A stretch of DNA of 64,000 nucleotides from Phoronis australis (taxonomy: Eukaryota > Phoronida > Phoronidae): assembly GCA_002633005.1 (NCBI GenBank), contig NMRA01000140.1, positions 1 to 64,000 of the forward strand, given 5' to 3'. A program made the translations under genes and the position numbers. Under the pieces are notes generated by a model. That model did no database searches. It was not told the origin of the DNA and saw nothing but the letters and a program-made list of their open reading frames with translations. The first letter of the stretch is position 1. Each line of letters starts with the position of its first letter. This document shows, in pieces, positions 24,170-35,600 of this stretch.

Positions 24170-25340
24170 ACTAATTTTCACATTTTGAGGTTCATTTATT
24201 TTTTCGTCTTTAGCTTCATCACACTTACGATGACTTCATTTACGGATTCATTAGTTACGCACCATTTCACCATGTTTTTACACAATGACACCATTTATTC
24301 AGGGTCACTTCCTTGTCGCGACAGAAAGATCTCACACTCATTTTGATTGTTCATCATTATTGCAACTCTTTTATTATCAGTTTATTTATTCGTGGGTTAA
24401 TCTTGCGGTTTCATTTGTAATTCTGGCGGGTTTATTAATTTGTCCCTTGATAATTCATATGTTGATTACCTTTCACAGAATTTCTATTTCCCCAGATTTC
24501 ACTCGTTTTATGACAGTTGTTGGACTCACTTATCCATTGTACTTTGATTTCTAGTTGTTTTTTACCCATCATTTTTTCACTGACATCTTTTCCAAATTCT
24601 TCAGTGCCCATTATCATTTTATTAATTGATCAATATCTTGCACCTTACGCACTCATTAATTTAGTTGGCGTTACAAATTCTTTAACCTGTCGCATTTAGA
24701 GAATTGTCATCAGTCCACTTTCTTTGCTTCCATCGCCTCGAAATTGAAATTTGAAAGAATAATTCCGCTTATTCTTGCCCATTCAATGAGTCTGAATATG
24801 CCCTGGTATTTCCTCAGCTCATTTACTTTTCACATTTATTTTTCATCGCACTCAACCGCTTGACTTAGTTATAGCATTTTACAGATTCATCATTTATGTT
24901 CAATTTGGATCATCAAAGGTTTCTTTGTGTCGCATTCGACAGATTCATTTCTCCCATTTTATTTACCACACTCAACCAGTTTGTTTAGATGTAACAATTT
25001 ATGGGTTCATGATTTTTCAATTAGTTTTTACATACATACAAGTGTCACCCTCCCATTTCAAAGGTTCATTTTGCTTCGTCGTACCCTATACGGTTTATGA
25101 CATTTTTCGCATCCATAAAAGTCTCTCATTCCATTAGTCCATTTATTTTTCAAATTTTATAATATTTTATAGGTTGATGTCATTAACTCGTATTTTATTG
25201 GCTCATCAATAATTTTAACATTTTTAGGTTCATTTATTTTTTGCATTTAGTTTCGTCACACTCAACAGTTTCAATTAGTCACAACATTTTGTTAGGTTTA
25301 TACCTTATAAGTCTTGTGTCATTAGTCCATTAATTTTTTA
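24170..25340. repeat. Decayed satellite-like tandem repeat of roughly 100 bp
   Basis: The block GGTTCATTTATTTTTTCG, followed by TTTAGCTTCATCACACT and a TTCATTAGTTAC-like stretch, recurs in diverged form near 24190, 24825, 24935 and 25230. Copies differ too much to set an exact period by eye. Confidence 0.45.
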
Positions 25341-26039
25341 GTAAACCAGTTTGTCGTTATTATGTGCAAAAACTAAGAGTAATGACGTGACTAGTTTCTA
25401 TGACTGAAAATGTCAATGGATCGCCAAACATGCGAAGCTACAGAGTGTTGAATTTTAAAATAATATAGGTTTGCATGTCTGCTCTGTTAACAGTCTGTGA
25501 AAGATTATTATATTGTAGACCAGTAGTTTTCAATTCGGTGTTTGGTCAAATGCTATAAAGACAAAATTCACAAACATTGTAGTCTGTATTAGTAATTCTC
25601 CAAAATTGAAGTTACATAACAGTGCGAGGTACAGTGCATTTTCCAACAGGCAACTATAAAATGCTTCTTTAGTTGAGGTACGTTACAGGCACTTACTACA
25701 CAGCGCCTAGACTTATGACACGCTTGTTTTGTATTTGGAGATGTGGCACATTAATACTGTTAATTGAAATATTAATTTAATATACCATGCAAACCTGAAT
25801 ACTTTCGCATTATTTTCCACTACTACATGAACTTCATGTAAACTTTGTTAATGTCTCTCTCACGAGACCATTATAAAAGTGATGTCTGTATAAAATGTAC
25901 ATTCATGAATGCCAAACAAATCAGACTATTCTATCAAAAGTTATTCCCACCAGATAGTGCATTTTTTCACTTGAAACCACTTTCATTTTATTAATTATAA
26001 TACTTGTAGTGAAGATTGGTTTAAAAATTGTACTATACA

Positions 26040-26840
26040 TACTTTTGCACAGAAACCCGACAATTATTATAATGAAAAAGAAATCAGACAAATTTATTTT
26101 TTACCCTTCAGCCTTCCCATAAATCCTGAATTAAAGAACTTCAGGTACCTATTTACCCATAGAAGAACATTTACAAACATCACTTTATACAAAATAGGGG
26201 TAGTCCAAACTGATAAATGCCCCTATTGTGACGAGTTGCAGACTTTACTTCATATGTTTTATTATTGCACCTGTGTCAGGGAATCAGTGCAAGCACTCTT
26301 AAATAAAGCCTTAAATACTCAATACATGTTTACGATTTGGGGCATGTTAGATTTCGTTCAAAACTCTAACCAAAATCACAAATTAATTTGCAATACCATT
26401 TATACGCTTGCACTTTACTTCATTTATCAGACAACAAAGGTAGAAAAGCCTCTCCTTTTTAACGATTTCAAGTTGAAGTTACAAACGTTTTTAAACACAA
26501 TTTTAAAAAGACACCTCGGACACAAATGTGGATAAATGGAGGGGTGTGCACGCATGCTTTTATTTAATATTATAGAAATGATCAAAATTCTACTGTTATT
26601 ACTATTTTCATTTATATAGCACATAATTTCATCAGACATCACATTAGCACGGTGTGAGTGTGTGAATGAATGGCGCCTGAAAGTTCTTTCCCCGGTCCCC
26701 ATTCCCCGTTTCAGTCACATTTTATTGCCGTATATATTTATTGGTTAATATAATATACTTTTGTTGAAGCCAGGCGCCCCGCTTCAGACTGGCTTTGTAT
26801 TATTGTCTGGGCAATAAATATATGTATAAAAAAGAAAACA
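26040..26840 (+). mobile_element. LINE 3' fragment (L1/Tx1-like end)
   Basis: A frame without an ATG start runs from about 26050 to the stop at 26535. It carries the zinc-knuckle of LINE reverse transcriptases: CPYC, then LLHMFYYC (26218-26270), after FTHRRT and TLYKIGVVQTD. About 300 bp of 3' sequence follow, ending with CAATAAATATATGTATAAAA, a typical retrotransposon tail. 5'-truncated and inactive. Confidence 0.78.
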
Positions 26841-28556
26841 GTTTGAATCTAATTTTTAAACAATTCTAGTACTAGTAATTTACCCAAAAGACATGCACCT
26901 GACCCCATGTACTCAAGGGTGTGGGATTTATATGACCCGGATACATTTTTGAAATCGTTGTAGCGTGTACTCAACGAAATTCTGTCTCACGTGGTCGTGG
27001 TGCCTACATATTTGCCGCGTCATAGTTTTTAAAAATCGTTCAACGCTACATCCGACGGCCGACTTCAGTAAAGCTAGGACCTACGCGGTGACCTTGCTAA
27101 AATCTAGCCAAAATCGGGTGTTCTAATTTGAAATACATGACAGTATCTCACGTATTCGCGCAAAGGGGGAAGAGGGGAATAATTAATTAAGCCCATTCAC
27201 AGATGACTTACAAATTCACATGAACTTTGACCTTTATTCGTGTGTCAGATCGCTGCTGGGTGCAGTAGTTATTCACATAGCACAAATAGTCTACAAGTGT
27301 ATGAGGCGGGTTGAGGGGGGTAGTAGTAGCTAAGAGGGAAAAAGTTGGGCAAGGAAAGAAAATGGTGGGCAAAGAAATTCATTCATATTGTAGGGCATTT
27401 CAGATATGAAAAAAGTGTTACATGAGGACTCACTGACGGTGATAAATTTGCCTTGTACGCTTTAACTGGGGCTTGCGGTCGATCTAGTATGGCCGACTCA
27501 GATCTTGAAAAAATGCGTGTTCGTACATCCTTGTGATATTTTTTCAAACTGTTTTATTTTAAATTATTCGGGCCAATATTTTTAAAGAACATAAGCAACA
27601 TTTTGGCCCAAAATAGCCCATTTTTGGTGCACATAGGTAAAATAAGTAAAGCCGTTTTAAAACGGTACAATTGAAAGGTAGAGATAAAATGTTTATAATA
27701 TTTTATAAAAATTGAACCTCTCTATCAAAAGACAGTCTTTTCACTTTTAAAGAGGTTTCCCACCTAAATTGGAGCGCAAAATGTAGTAAATTCTGCCCAT
27801 TTTTTTGTTTAATCATTTAATAATTGCTTTGGGGACCAATTCGTGGTATGCTGGTGATTTCAAATAATATTTTCTTGTCAGTTTTCTGTATCACTATGAA
27901 ACTTAAAAATAAATATTGGGCATTTCGTTTGTTTCCAACTAGCCCGGATTATGGAAGGAACATACCATCTTTTTCTTGATTACGGGCATTCGGCAGTTGT
28001 AACTTGTGAACCCCATCAAGGTGCTTCATTACTTTTTGCAAATATATTTCTATGACTGTGACAATGGTGGGCATCTATAGTGTGCTGTGTGGACTTTCTG
28101 TAGCCAGCCCAAGTAAAATTTAAAAAGAAACTCCATGTTTTCAGACGCAAAATAGGGTCTGAATGTATTCTGGGGATTCCTCATGAAGTCTTCATCAATC
28201 AATCATAAATATAGACGAAAATTTTACCACTGTGAATTTTTTAGACGTATGTCAATAGACCGTTGTCTGAGGGGTGTTCACGGCGGCGCAAAATTCGTGG
28301 TTTCAAGCCAAATGAACGAGACAAGAAAAGGTTATTGCTTTTGAACCGTGAAAAACACGAAAAACCACTTTAGACGTCAAAAATGCGAACAGGGAAAGCA
28401 ATATTTGAAGAAAAATTGAAAGAACTTATAAAGTATTCAGATTCCGCGAGTTTGATGACGTCTTAGCCCACTCGGTTCGGCCGTTGCCCAGACTATCAAG
28501 TAAACCTGCAAGCAAAACTACAGTGCATTAAGCCGTAAAAATTGGTTGATAACTTT
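26841..28556. other. No supported gene
   Basis: AT-rich intergenic DNA. 27085-27165 is related to 3030-3105, an interspersed repeat. Nothing else recognisable. Confidence 0.4.
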
Positions 28557-28912
28557 CTAGAGACACGTAGAAGAATAAACATTTTGTTGTAGCTGCTGGG
28601 ATATTTCACGTGAAATTAATTGCTTTTCATTGACGTCAAGTATTTCGTCCGGACCTCCTGGTAGCCAAACCGTGACTTTGATGTCGTCACAGCGCACTCC
28701 GTCCGGCGTGTGACGTATAAAAGAAATGCATCCACACATTTATCATTTAACCGAGTTTTTGCGGGTGCCAATTTGATATCTTGTACAAGTACGCCAGTTA
28801 GTGCTAGCATACAGCAGAAATAGAAAAGAAACAAAACGGTAGACAATCCTCCATAGACAAACAAGTTATTGGTTGAGTATGCTGTACTTGAAACTAATCT
28901 ACACATTCCCAC
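28557..28912 (-). CDS. Candidate short membrane protein, possibly frameshifted
   Basis: Two overlapping minus-strand frames. The first opens upstream of 28906 with MCRLVSS and has one strong hydrophobic segment (about 20 residues centred on FLFYFCCMLALTG) followed by LAPAKTRLNDK. The second, one base off, starts near 28739 and continues with CGCISFIRHTPDGVRCDDIK and VWLPGGPDEILDVNEK to a stop at 28557. The second half looks more protein-like in the second frame, so a single-base shift near 28740 could join a type II membrane protein; it could also be chance. No family recognised, no polyadenylation signal seen. Confidence 0.25.
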
Positions 28913-29612
28913 TTTTATCCAGTTGAGAGATTAGAGATGTATTCATTCAAAATCCCATTTACGCTGCTGAATGAACAGTAAAACATCTGGAGCCAGGGTC
29001 TAATCTTTTTACTGGAAAATGAAATTGTTTTTAACTTTTCTGTTTTATTTTTGTGTAAACTCGAGATGTAATTTCTGTTTTTCGCGGTCCTCCAGTCTGT
29101 TGGGCTTAGTTTATGCTGAGAGTGTCTAGTCTAAATTCGCAATTGATAAACACAAAATTTAAGCTACAATCTGTAGACTTCTAAGTATAAAATGGAAATT
29201 TCGAGTCGAGACTGGGGTCATCAAGTGCAATCCAGTGTTTGACAGCCATTCACATAAGTCACGTTTATCTTGCCAGTTTCAGTTGGACACTGAGCTAGGC
29301 AGACTGAAATGACGGTGAAAAATAATTTTGAGTTAGATTTCAAGTATGAATATTAGACCCCGGGCGCGGGTCATGCATAATCAATACTTCCACAAATATT
29401 CTGCTCATGCACACTGTAGCTGAATTCATCAAACGAACAGTTTGGTGAATCAATTAAAGTACAATTTTGTTCAGTCTCCGATTGCCAAAAAGTACGCTGC
29501 ATGTCACCAAAACGCTATCTGGTCGCTTGATGTCGCGAGAGTAAAAAAGGTTATTTTGCGACTGGGTCGCAGTGTTATTGTTGTTTTTGTTGACCTATTT
29601 CTCGTGACCTAG

Positions 29613-29660
29613 ATGGACTCCAAAGATGGCAGCCACGCAAGAGTTTTTGTCCGATCCTAA
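29613..29660 (+). promoter_or_regulatory. Upstream ORF overlapping the ALDH16A1 start
   Basis: An ATG 13 nt before the ALDH16A1 start opens a different frame of 15 codons that ends inside the coding sequence. Its context is weak (T at -3); the true start has A at -3 and G at +4. Leaky scanning past this ATG would set translation level if transcription starts upstream of it. Confidence 0.5.
29622..29633 (+). promoter_or_regulatory. YY1-type motif over the start codon
   Basis: AAAGATGGCAGC spans the ATG and is close to the YY1 consensus AAGATGGCGGC, which in animal genes is often placed just downstream of the transcription start and over the start codon. Confidence 0.4.
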
Positions 29661-32600
29661 CTCAATCTCTTCAATATTTGAAAAAATGAGCTACGGTCCA
29701 GCACCTGAAGCAGAAAATGTTGTCACGGTAAATCAATCGTCATTTTTCCCTGAATTATCTTGTCACTGCCCAAGCAGGGAATTGAGGTAGGAGCTGTGGA
29801 GCAATGGACCAAGCTCCCTCAAGTGAGCTCAAGTCAAGTCATTTTATTTATGATAGTCGGTGAAACAAAAGAAAACATTAGCCACAGGCTAGTATACCGA
29901 CAAATAAATACATCAGTTATAGAATAAATAAATATGAAATTAAAACAAAATTTAAAATACTATATACAAGGTTAACAATATTGAGCAATTAGCACCATAG
30001 GAGAGGAGATTCTGTTAGATTCAAGAAGTCAAAGGTTCTGCACTTGCAGGGAGGCTCAGTCCATGTGTTTGCATATTGCACAAATGTCTTTAAATGTAGG
30101 CTTGATCTCGCCTCCTCTGATAAAGAGTTCCACAAATTAGAGCCATAGGCGTTGAAAAGATTGTAGACCATACCGAGTGGTTCTGCACTGGGGAATGTTT
30201 GTCCTGTTGTATGATCTCAAATTATATGGCGTCCTGCGAATTGTGAGAAGGTCCCTCAGAAATGGGGGTGACAAGAGGTTCAAAATTTGAAAACTTCTTT
30301 TAGAATCATTCTCTGTTTACCAAGCTCAAGAGTAAGCAGATTAGCCCTCTCTAATAGTGTTTCATATGAGCTAGAAAAATCATCAAATGCAAATCGTAAG
30401 GCCCTACAGGGAACTCATTCAATCTTATGCGTATTGACTAGGCCACAAAAATGGCAGTGCTAGTGCACTGCTGTGCATAAACTTGGAACTCAGTTACTCT
30501 CAAGAAAATACTTTTTCACATAGAAAGACACCTTAGGAGGCCATTGGTGTCTTTAACTCCTTTCAACTCGAACAAATACCCTCGTAATCAGACTTTTTCT
30601 TTGAGCAGTCTTTAATTCGTTCAGTTGCACAATTCGGCAACTGACCATGTTTACATTGCACACGCTCCCTATTTTTACCATGCCCAACCAGGAGCGCGTT
30701 CAGTGTTGGAAAGAATTAATGACATTGACATCCTCCTAAGGTGTCCCTCTATGCGACTTAGATGTTTCAATCATTGTGAGCCATAATTCACCACAAAGCT
30801 ACTCAGGCCAGCTAGAGACGGTGGTCACCATCTAGCCGATTGCTAACTACCATATGATTGGCTGCTGCCGGAGCTATGAATTGGGGTCATTTGTTGCCTG
30901 TGAAATCGGTAATCAGGTACCAATCACATGGTAGCTACTGATCAACACGTCACCCAGTGGCACGTTTGATTACATCACGTCTGCCTTCAAGTCTTGTCAA
31001 GTGATTTGGTTTTGATGTCTCCTAAATATTTTGTGTATGAGAGCTGTGTTCTAAAAAGGAGATGAGCTGTGGAACAAATAAACTGAATGACATTACATGT
31101 GCATCAATATCAGTGATCCGTTAAGTATCAGGATTGGAACACCATTGTGTAAATTTATTTGGTCATGTTTCAGGCTTGGCTGGAAGATCACAACAGAGCC
31201 TTTGGTCATTTTATCAATGGAGAATGGGTCAAACCAGAGGGAAGAAAAACATACCAGTCGAAGAACCCTGCCACAGGTATTGAGTGGGATACTGCCCGTT
31301 TCTGTATGTCTTCAACTTCATATTCTGTGGAATGCTTTGTAACCAGATCATCATTGTCTAGATTTTTATAAACTGGATAAATGTAACTCATGTGAATACA
31401 CTAAAAAGTCTCGTTTGTTATGTAATATTCGAAAATTTCAAAAAGGCTTTTGACAGTGTTCATCACAAGATATTGTTTTTTTTGTTTAATAAAAAAATGG
31501 CATTCATGGACATGTTTTAGAAGTTCTGCTGTCATTATACGATTTTATTAGTGAGATGTAAGAGTTGTCATCAGTTGTTGATCATTATAACCATCACAAA
31601 TTAATTCAGTGCAGTACAGTAAATCAGGATCTCATTTTTCAAACATAAAAAGCTGAATCAGCACTAGATATGTGTTAGCGACACGGTTTCTAGTTACAAT
31701 TATTACATTATTATTACATTATATTACATTATTATATTACGTTATTCTGGGATTGGTTTAATTATTCATGTCATAAATTATACTTTGGTTTGCAATAACG
31801 TAGGTATCTGCTGTATATGATGTATGTCAGAAAACCATGCAAGTGTTTGACTGAAGTTTGTATACTGTACTGGCCCTACACTACCAAACATTGGGATCCA
31901 GTAGACCTATCTTTCAAAATTTTTAAGATCCATTTCAAATTCTTGGTGTTGTGAATTCCACTGTGCAGGCTATTATTAACCGTGCACAATCACCTTTAGA
32001 TTCATTTTGTTTATAATTTACACGATGTTGCCTCCTGTTTTCTATTAAAATACAGTTTTGGTTCTGAGATTTGTTTCCTCTCATCGATGTCATGAACTGC
32101 TGTGTTTAGGCCTCACTTTAGGGCCAGGAAAAGATTCAAAAAGTCTTTGCACTAACACAAAATGATGTGCAATGTATATATTGGCAAATTGAGCCGAAGC
32201 TTTTATCAATTTAAAATACAGGGAGATGGCCAACCAGAGAAACTCAAGTTGTATTTCCTACAGCTTATCGAAGTAGTGTTGAAGGTGACACGCATACTCA
32301 AAATACTCCCTTATCGGCAAATCGCATCGCATGACTCAAAACGCAGCCTTGAGGGATCACTCTGTATGTGAAGTTCTGGCTTCCACAGTACAGTGTGAAC
32401 AATAAGATGTCAACCTGGCTGTTGGCTGAGATAAATGTAATAAGTATGATTTATTGGTATGAAGTGTTGGCTGCCCCACAGTACGGGGTGAACAAGAAAA
32501 CGTCAACGTTTTTGGATCGTATGTGTCTATGATTTATTTTAGCTGAAGTGTTGGCTTCCATGGTACAGGGTGAACAAGAAGATTTCGACTTGGCTGTTTG

Positions 32601-35600
32601 CTGATATGTGTCTATGATTTACTTTAGGTGAAGTGCTGGCCTCCACAGTACAGGGTGAACAAGAAGATGTTGATCTGGCCGTTGGTTGTGCCAGGAAGGC
32701 ATATGAATCCTGGAGTAAGACGTCACCACATGTCAGGGCCAGACACTTATACAGGTAGTGTAAGTGCAGAGCGACTCTCATTATCTCTTTGTGTTGGGTT
32801 GATTATAGCAATTGCAAAATAAGGACACTTTCATACACAAACATATTTTGTGTCTTCATTTTTCTGGAATATTGCCTATCTTAAGATATTAGTGATGGTA
32901 GAAACATGGGTTCAGTCATTACATTGAAGAATGTAGCGACATCTGTAGGCAGTGTAAAACGAATGGTCCTATTCGGTGCAGTACCTGAATCTGGTTAGCA
33001 ATCTGAAACATGTACACCTTTTAGTAACATTGTTTTCTTGATTTTTGGATAATGTACCATCATCCATACTGTGAGTGTAAGTTTGTGCCAGGACTTGGCA
33101 ACAATGCTCTTTTGCATCATATGTTTCTCGTACTACAACATTTCCTGTAAATGATTTTTATGTCTGCAGTGTCTTTGAATTCATATGAATGGTATATGAA
33201 TGTACGTGTTAGGAATTCATAATGGTTGATATAATTTATCATGGAAGAATCATCATCAATGAAAATAATTTAAATGATTTTGTATCACTGAGCTATGATA
33301 AATTATCAAAAGAGGTTTTCCATGAATTTTGTTTGAATGATGATCATTTGTTATCAGCCTGATATGAATTGATATCAATGTGATATGAATTGATGTGAAC
33401 TGATATCAACCAGTTATGAATTGATATCAATCTGATATGGATTCTTATCAATCAAAAGGGGGGTGTACAGTATCTCCTTTCCAAGTCATGATACTTTGTT
33501 TTAGTATCGCTCGACATATTCAGAAGCACATGAGACTGTTTGCTGTGCTGGGGTCGATGGATAATGGTAAGCCATTCCGTGAGATGAGGGATGCTGATGT
33601 CCCGACGGTGGTTCGTCATTTCTATCACCATGCTGGCTGGGCACAGCTGATGGACTCTGAAATGAGGGGCTGGAAGTCTATAGGTAAGATGCAGTGTATC
33701 GTTACTGTAAAATGCATTCTAGACACTAAATTTGTCTGAATGTCCAATTACACAGCTAGTAAAGACCAAGGTGGTTTGTCTGCCTCATGCACTGACCTTT
33801 TAAAACAGTTTTCTCTGCAGTGAATTGTGGGAAATTGAGGGCATGTCTAACTAATCAACCAAATATACACAGCTAAATATAAGGATCAAGATGGTGTGTC
33901 TGATTTATGCAGTAACCTTTTGAACACAATTTTCTCTGTAATGAATTGTGGGAAATTGAGAGCATGTCTGTGACTGATCAACCACGTATAGCAGTCACGG
34001 TTGACAGATGGCAACATTTTGAGTTTGTCACTTCCCAGTAATATGTACTTTGGGAGCACACACTCATCAGTGTTTGTCTGACCTTAAAAAGGTCAATCAT
34101 TTGTGGATTTTTAACCAGGATTTCATTGTCTAAAATTTAGAACATTGTTCCCTTTTTTGAAAGTATATAGTAATATATAAAATCTTGGCTTGACATATCA
34201 TTTTTATGCTTCTTGTAAAGGGAAGACGTTTTGTTGGGTGAGGGTCTATCAAAAACAGACCTTTATGAGTTTTAAGAATTCAAAAAATCAAAAGTTGTCG
34301 GCAAGCCCCTATATGACCTGAAAGAGTTGTTTAGTTTGACGTTATTTCCCTATAAAGCCTTTAGGCCCGCTGCCTACGTCTGACTGTGATCGTGTAGAAC
34401 ACTTGACTATTTCTATTTAGGTGTGGTTGGTGCCATTGTCCCCTGGAACTTCCCTATGATGTTACTTACGTGGAAGTTGGCCCCTGCCCTGGCCATGGGG
34501 AACACTGTAGTGCTGAAACCTGCCACGTACACTCGTTTGACTGCCTTGTTACTGGCTGAGGTATGTATGCAGTGTTATGCTACATACTGTGTGTATTTAT
34601 AGTCTTCAAGTGTTGAATTTGAATTGTCACTTAGGTAAAAATATTTACTACACCACGCAACCTTTTGACATCAGCCTGTGTAAACTGTTGGGTCCTCAAA
34701 ACACAAGAAAAGGACGCTTCGTGGTTTAGTTGTGTAATATGTATCAATCTCCTTTTTTGTTTTATTGTAATAGTTGAGTATCTGATAAGTTTCTGTAGTT
34801 TATGATGTCTTGACTAACAATTACACACAGATCTTCATTTTGCCACTCTTTAGGTGTGTGCTGAGGCTGGACTGCCACCTGGTGTGTTCAACGTTGTCAC
34901 GGGTAACGGTGCGTTTGGCAGTAAATTAGCGTCACATGAGGATGTAGACAAGGTCGCCTTTACCGGATCTACAGCAGTGAGTTTTATAAAAAAATTGATA
35001 AAAACATTTGAACTTTTAATTCACAGCTGAAAGCTATTTGTCTGATAGTCGAGTTATGTAAGCCTACTTTAAAGACCTGTCTCTTATTTTACTATTTTCT
35101 CAGAATCATTTCTTGTGTGAGGGTTCTGTTCATATTGGCATGATCTGTTTAGTTGCTTTGGTGATTACAGGGATTGCCTTAACTCTTAGATCGACCTTAG
35201 GAACCCGTTATCAATTTGAAAACACTGCCTTGGAATAAATTGTTATTGGTTTGTTTTAGCGTATAATATACAGGTGTTTAGGCAATGGCTTGAGTTGGCG
35301 AAAGTAGGATGGAAAATGCATATCTCACTACATGGGACATTCAAGTATAGACCTCAAAATTTTTATTGGACTGCTTATGACCTGCCTGACTTTTGTCCAT
35401 TCCATGCATTACATTCCTGCTATTTTCTCAACAGGTTGGCCAAACCCTGAGGAGACTTGTAGCTGGTACTGGTAAGAAGTTGTCCCTGGAACTGGGAGGC
35501 AAGTCACCATTCATTGTGTTTGAGTCGGCTGACTTGGACAGTGCTGTGGAGGGGGTGGTTGATGCCATATGGTTCAACCAGGGTCAGGTTTGTGAACATG

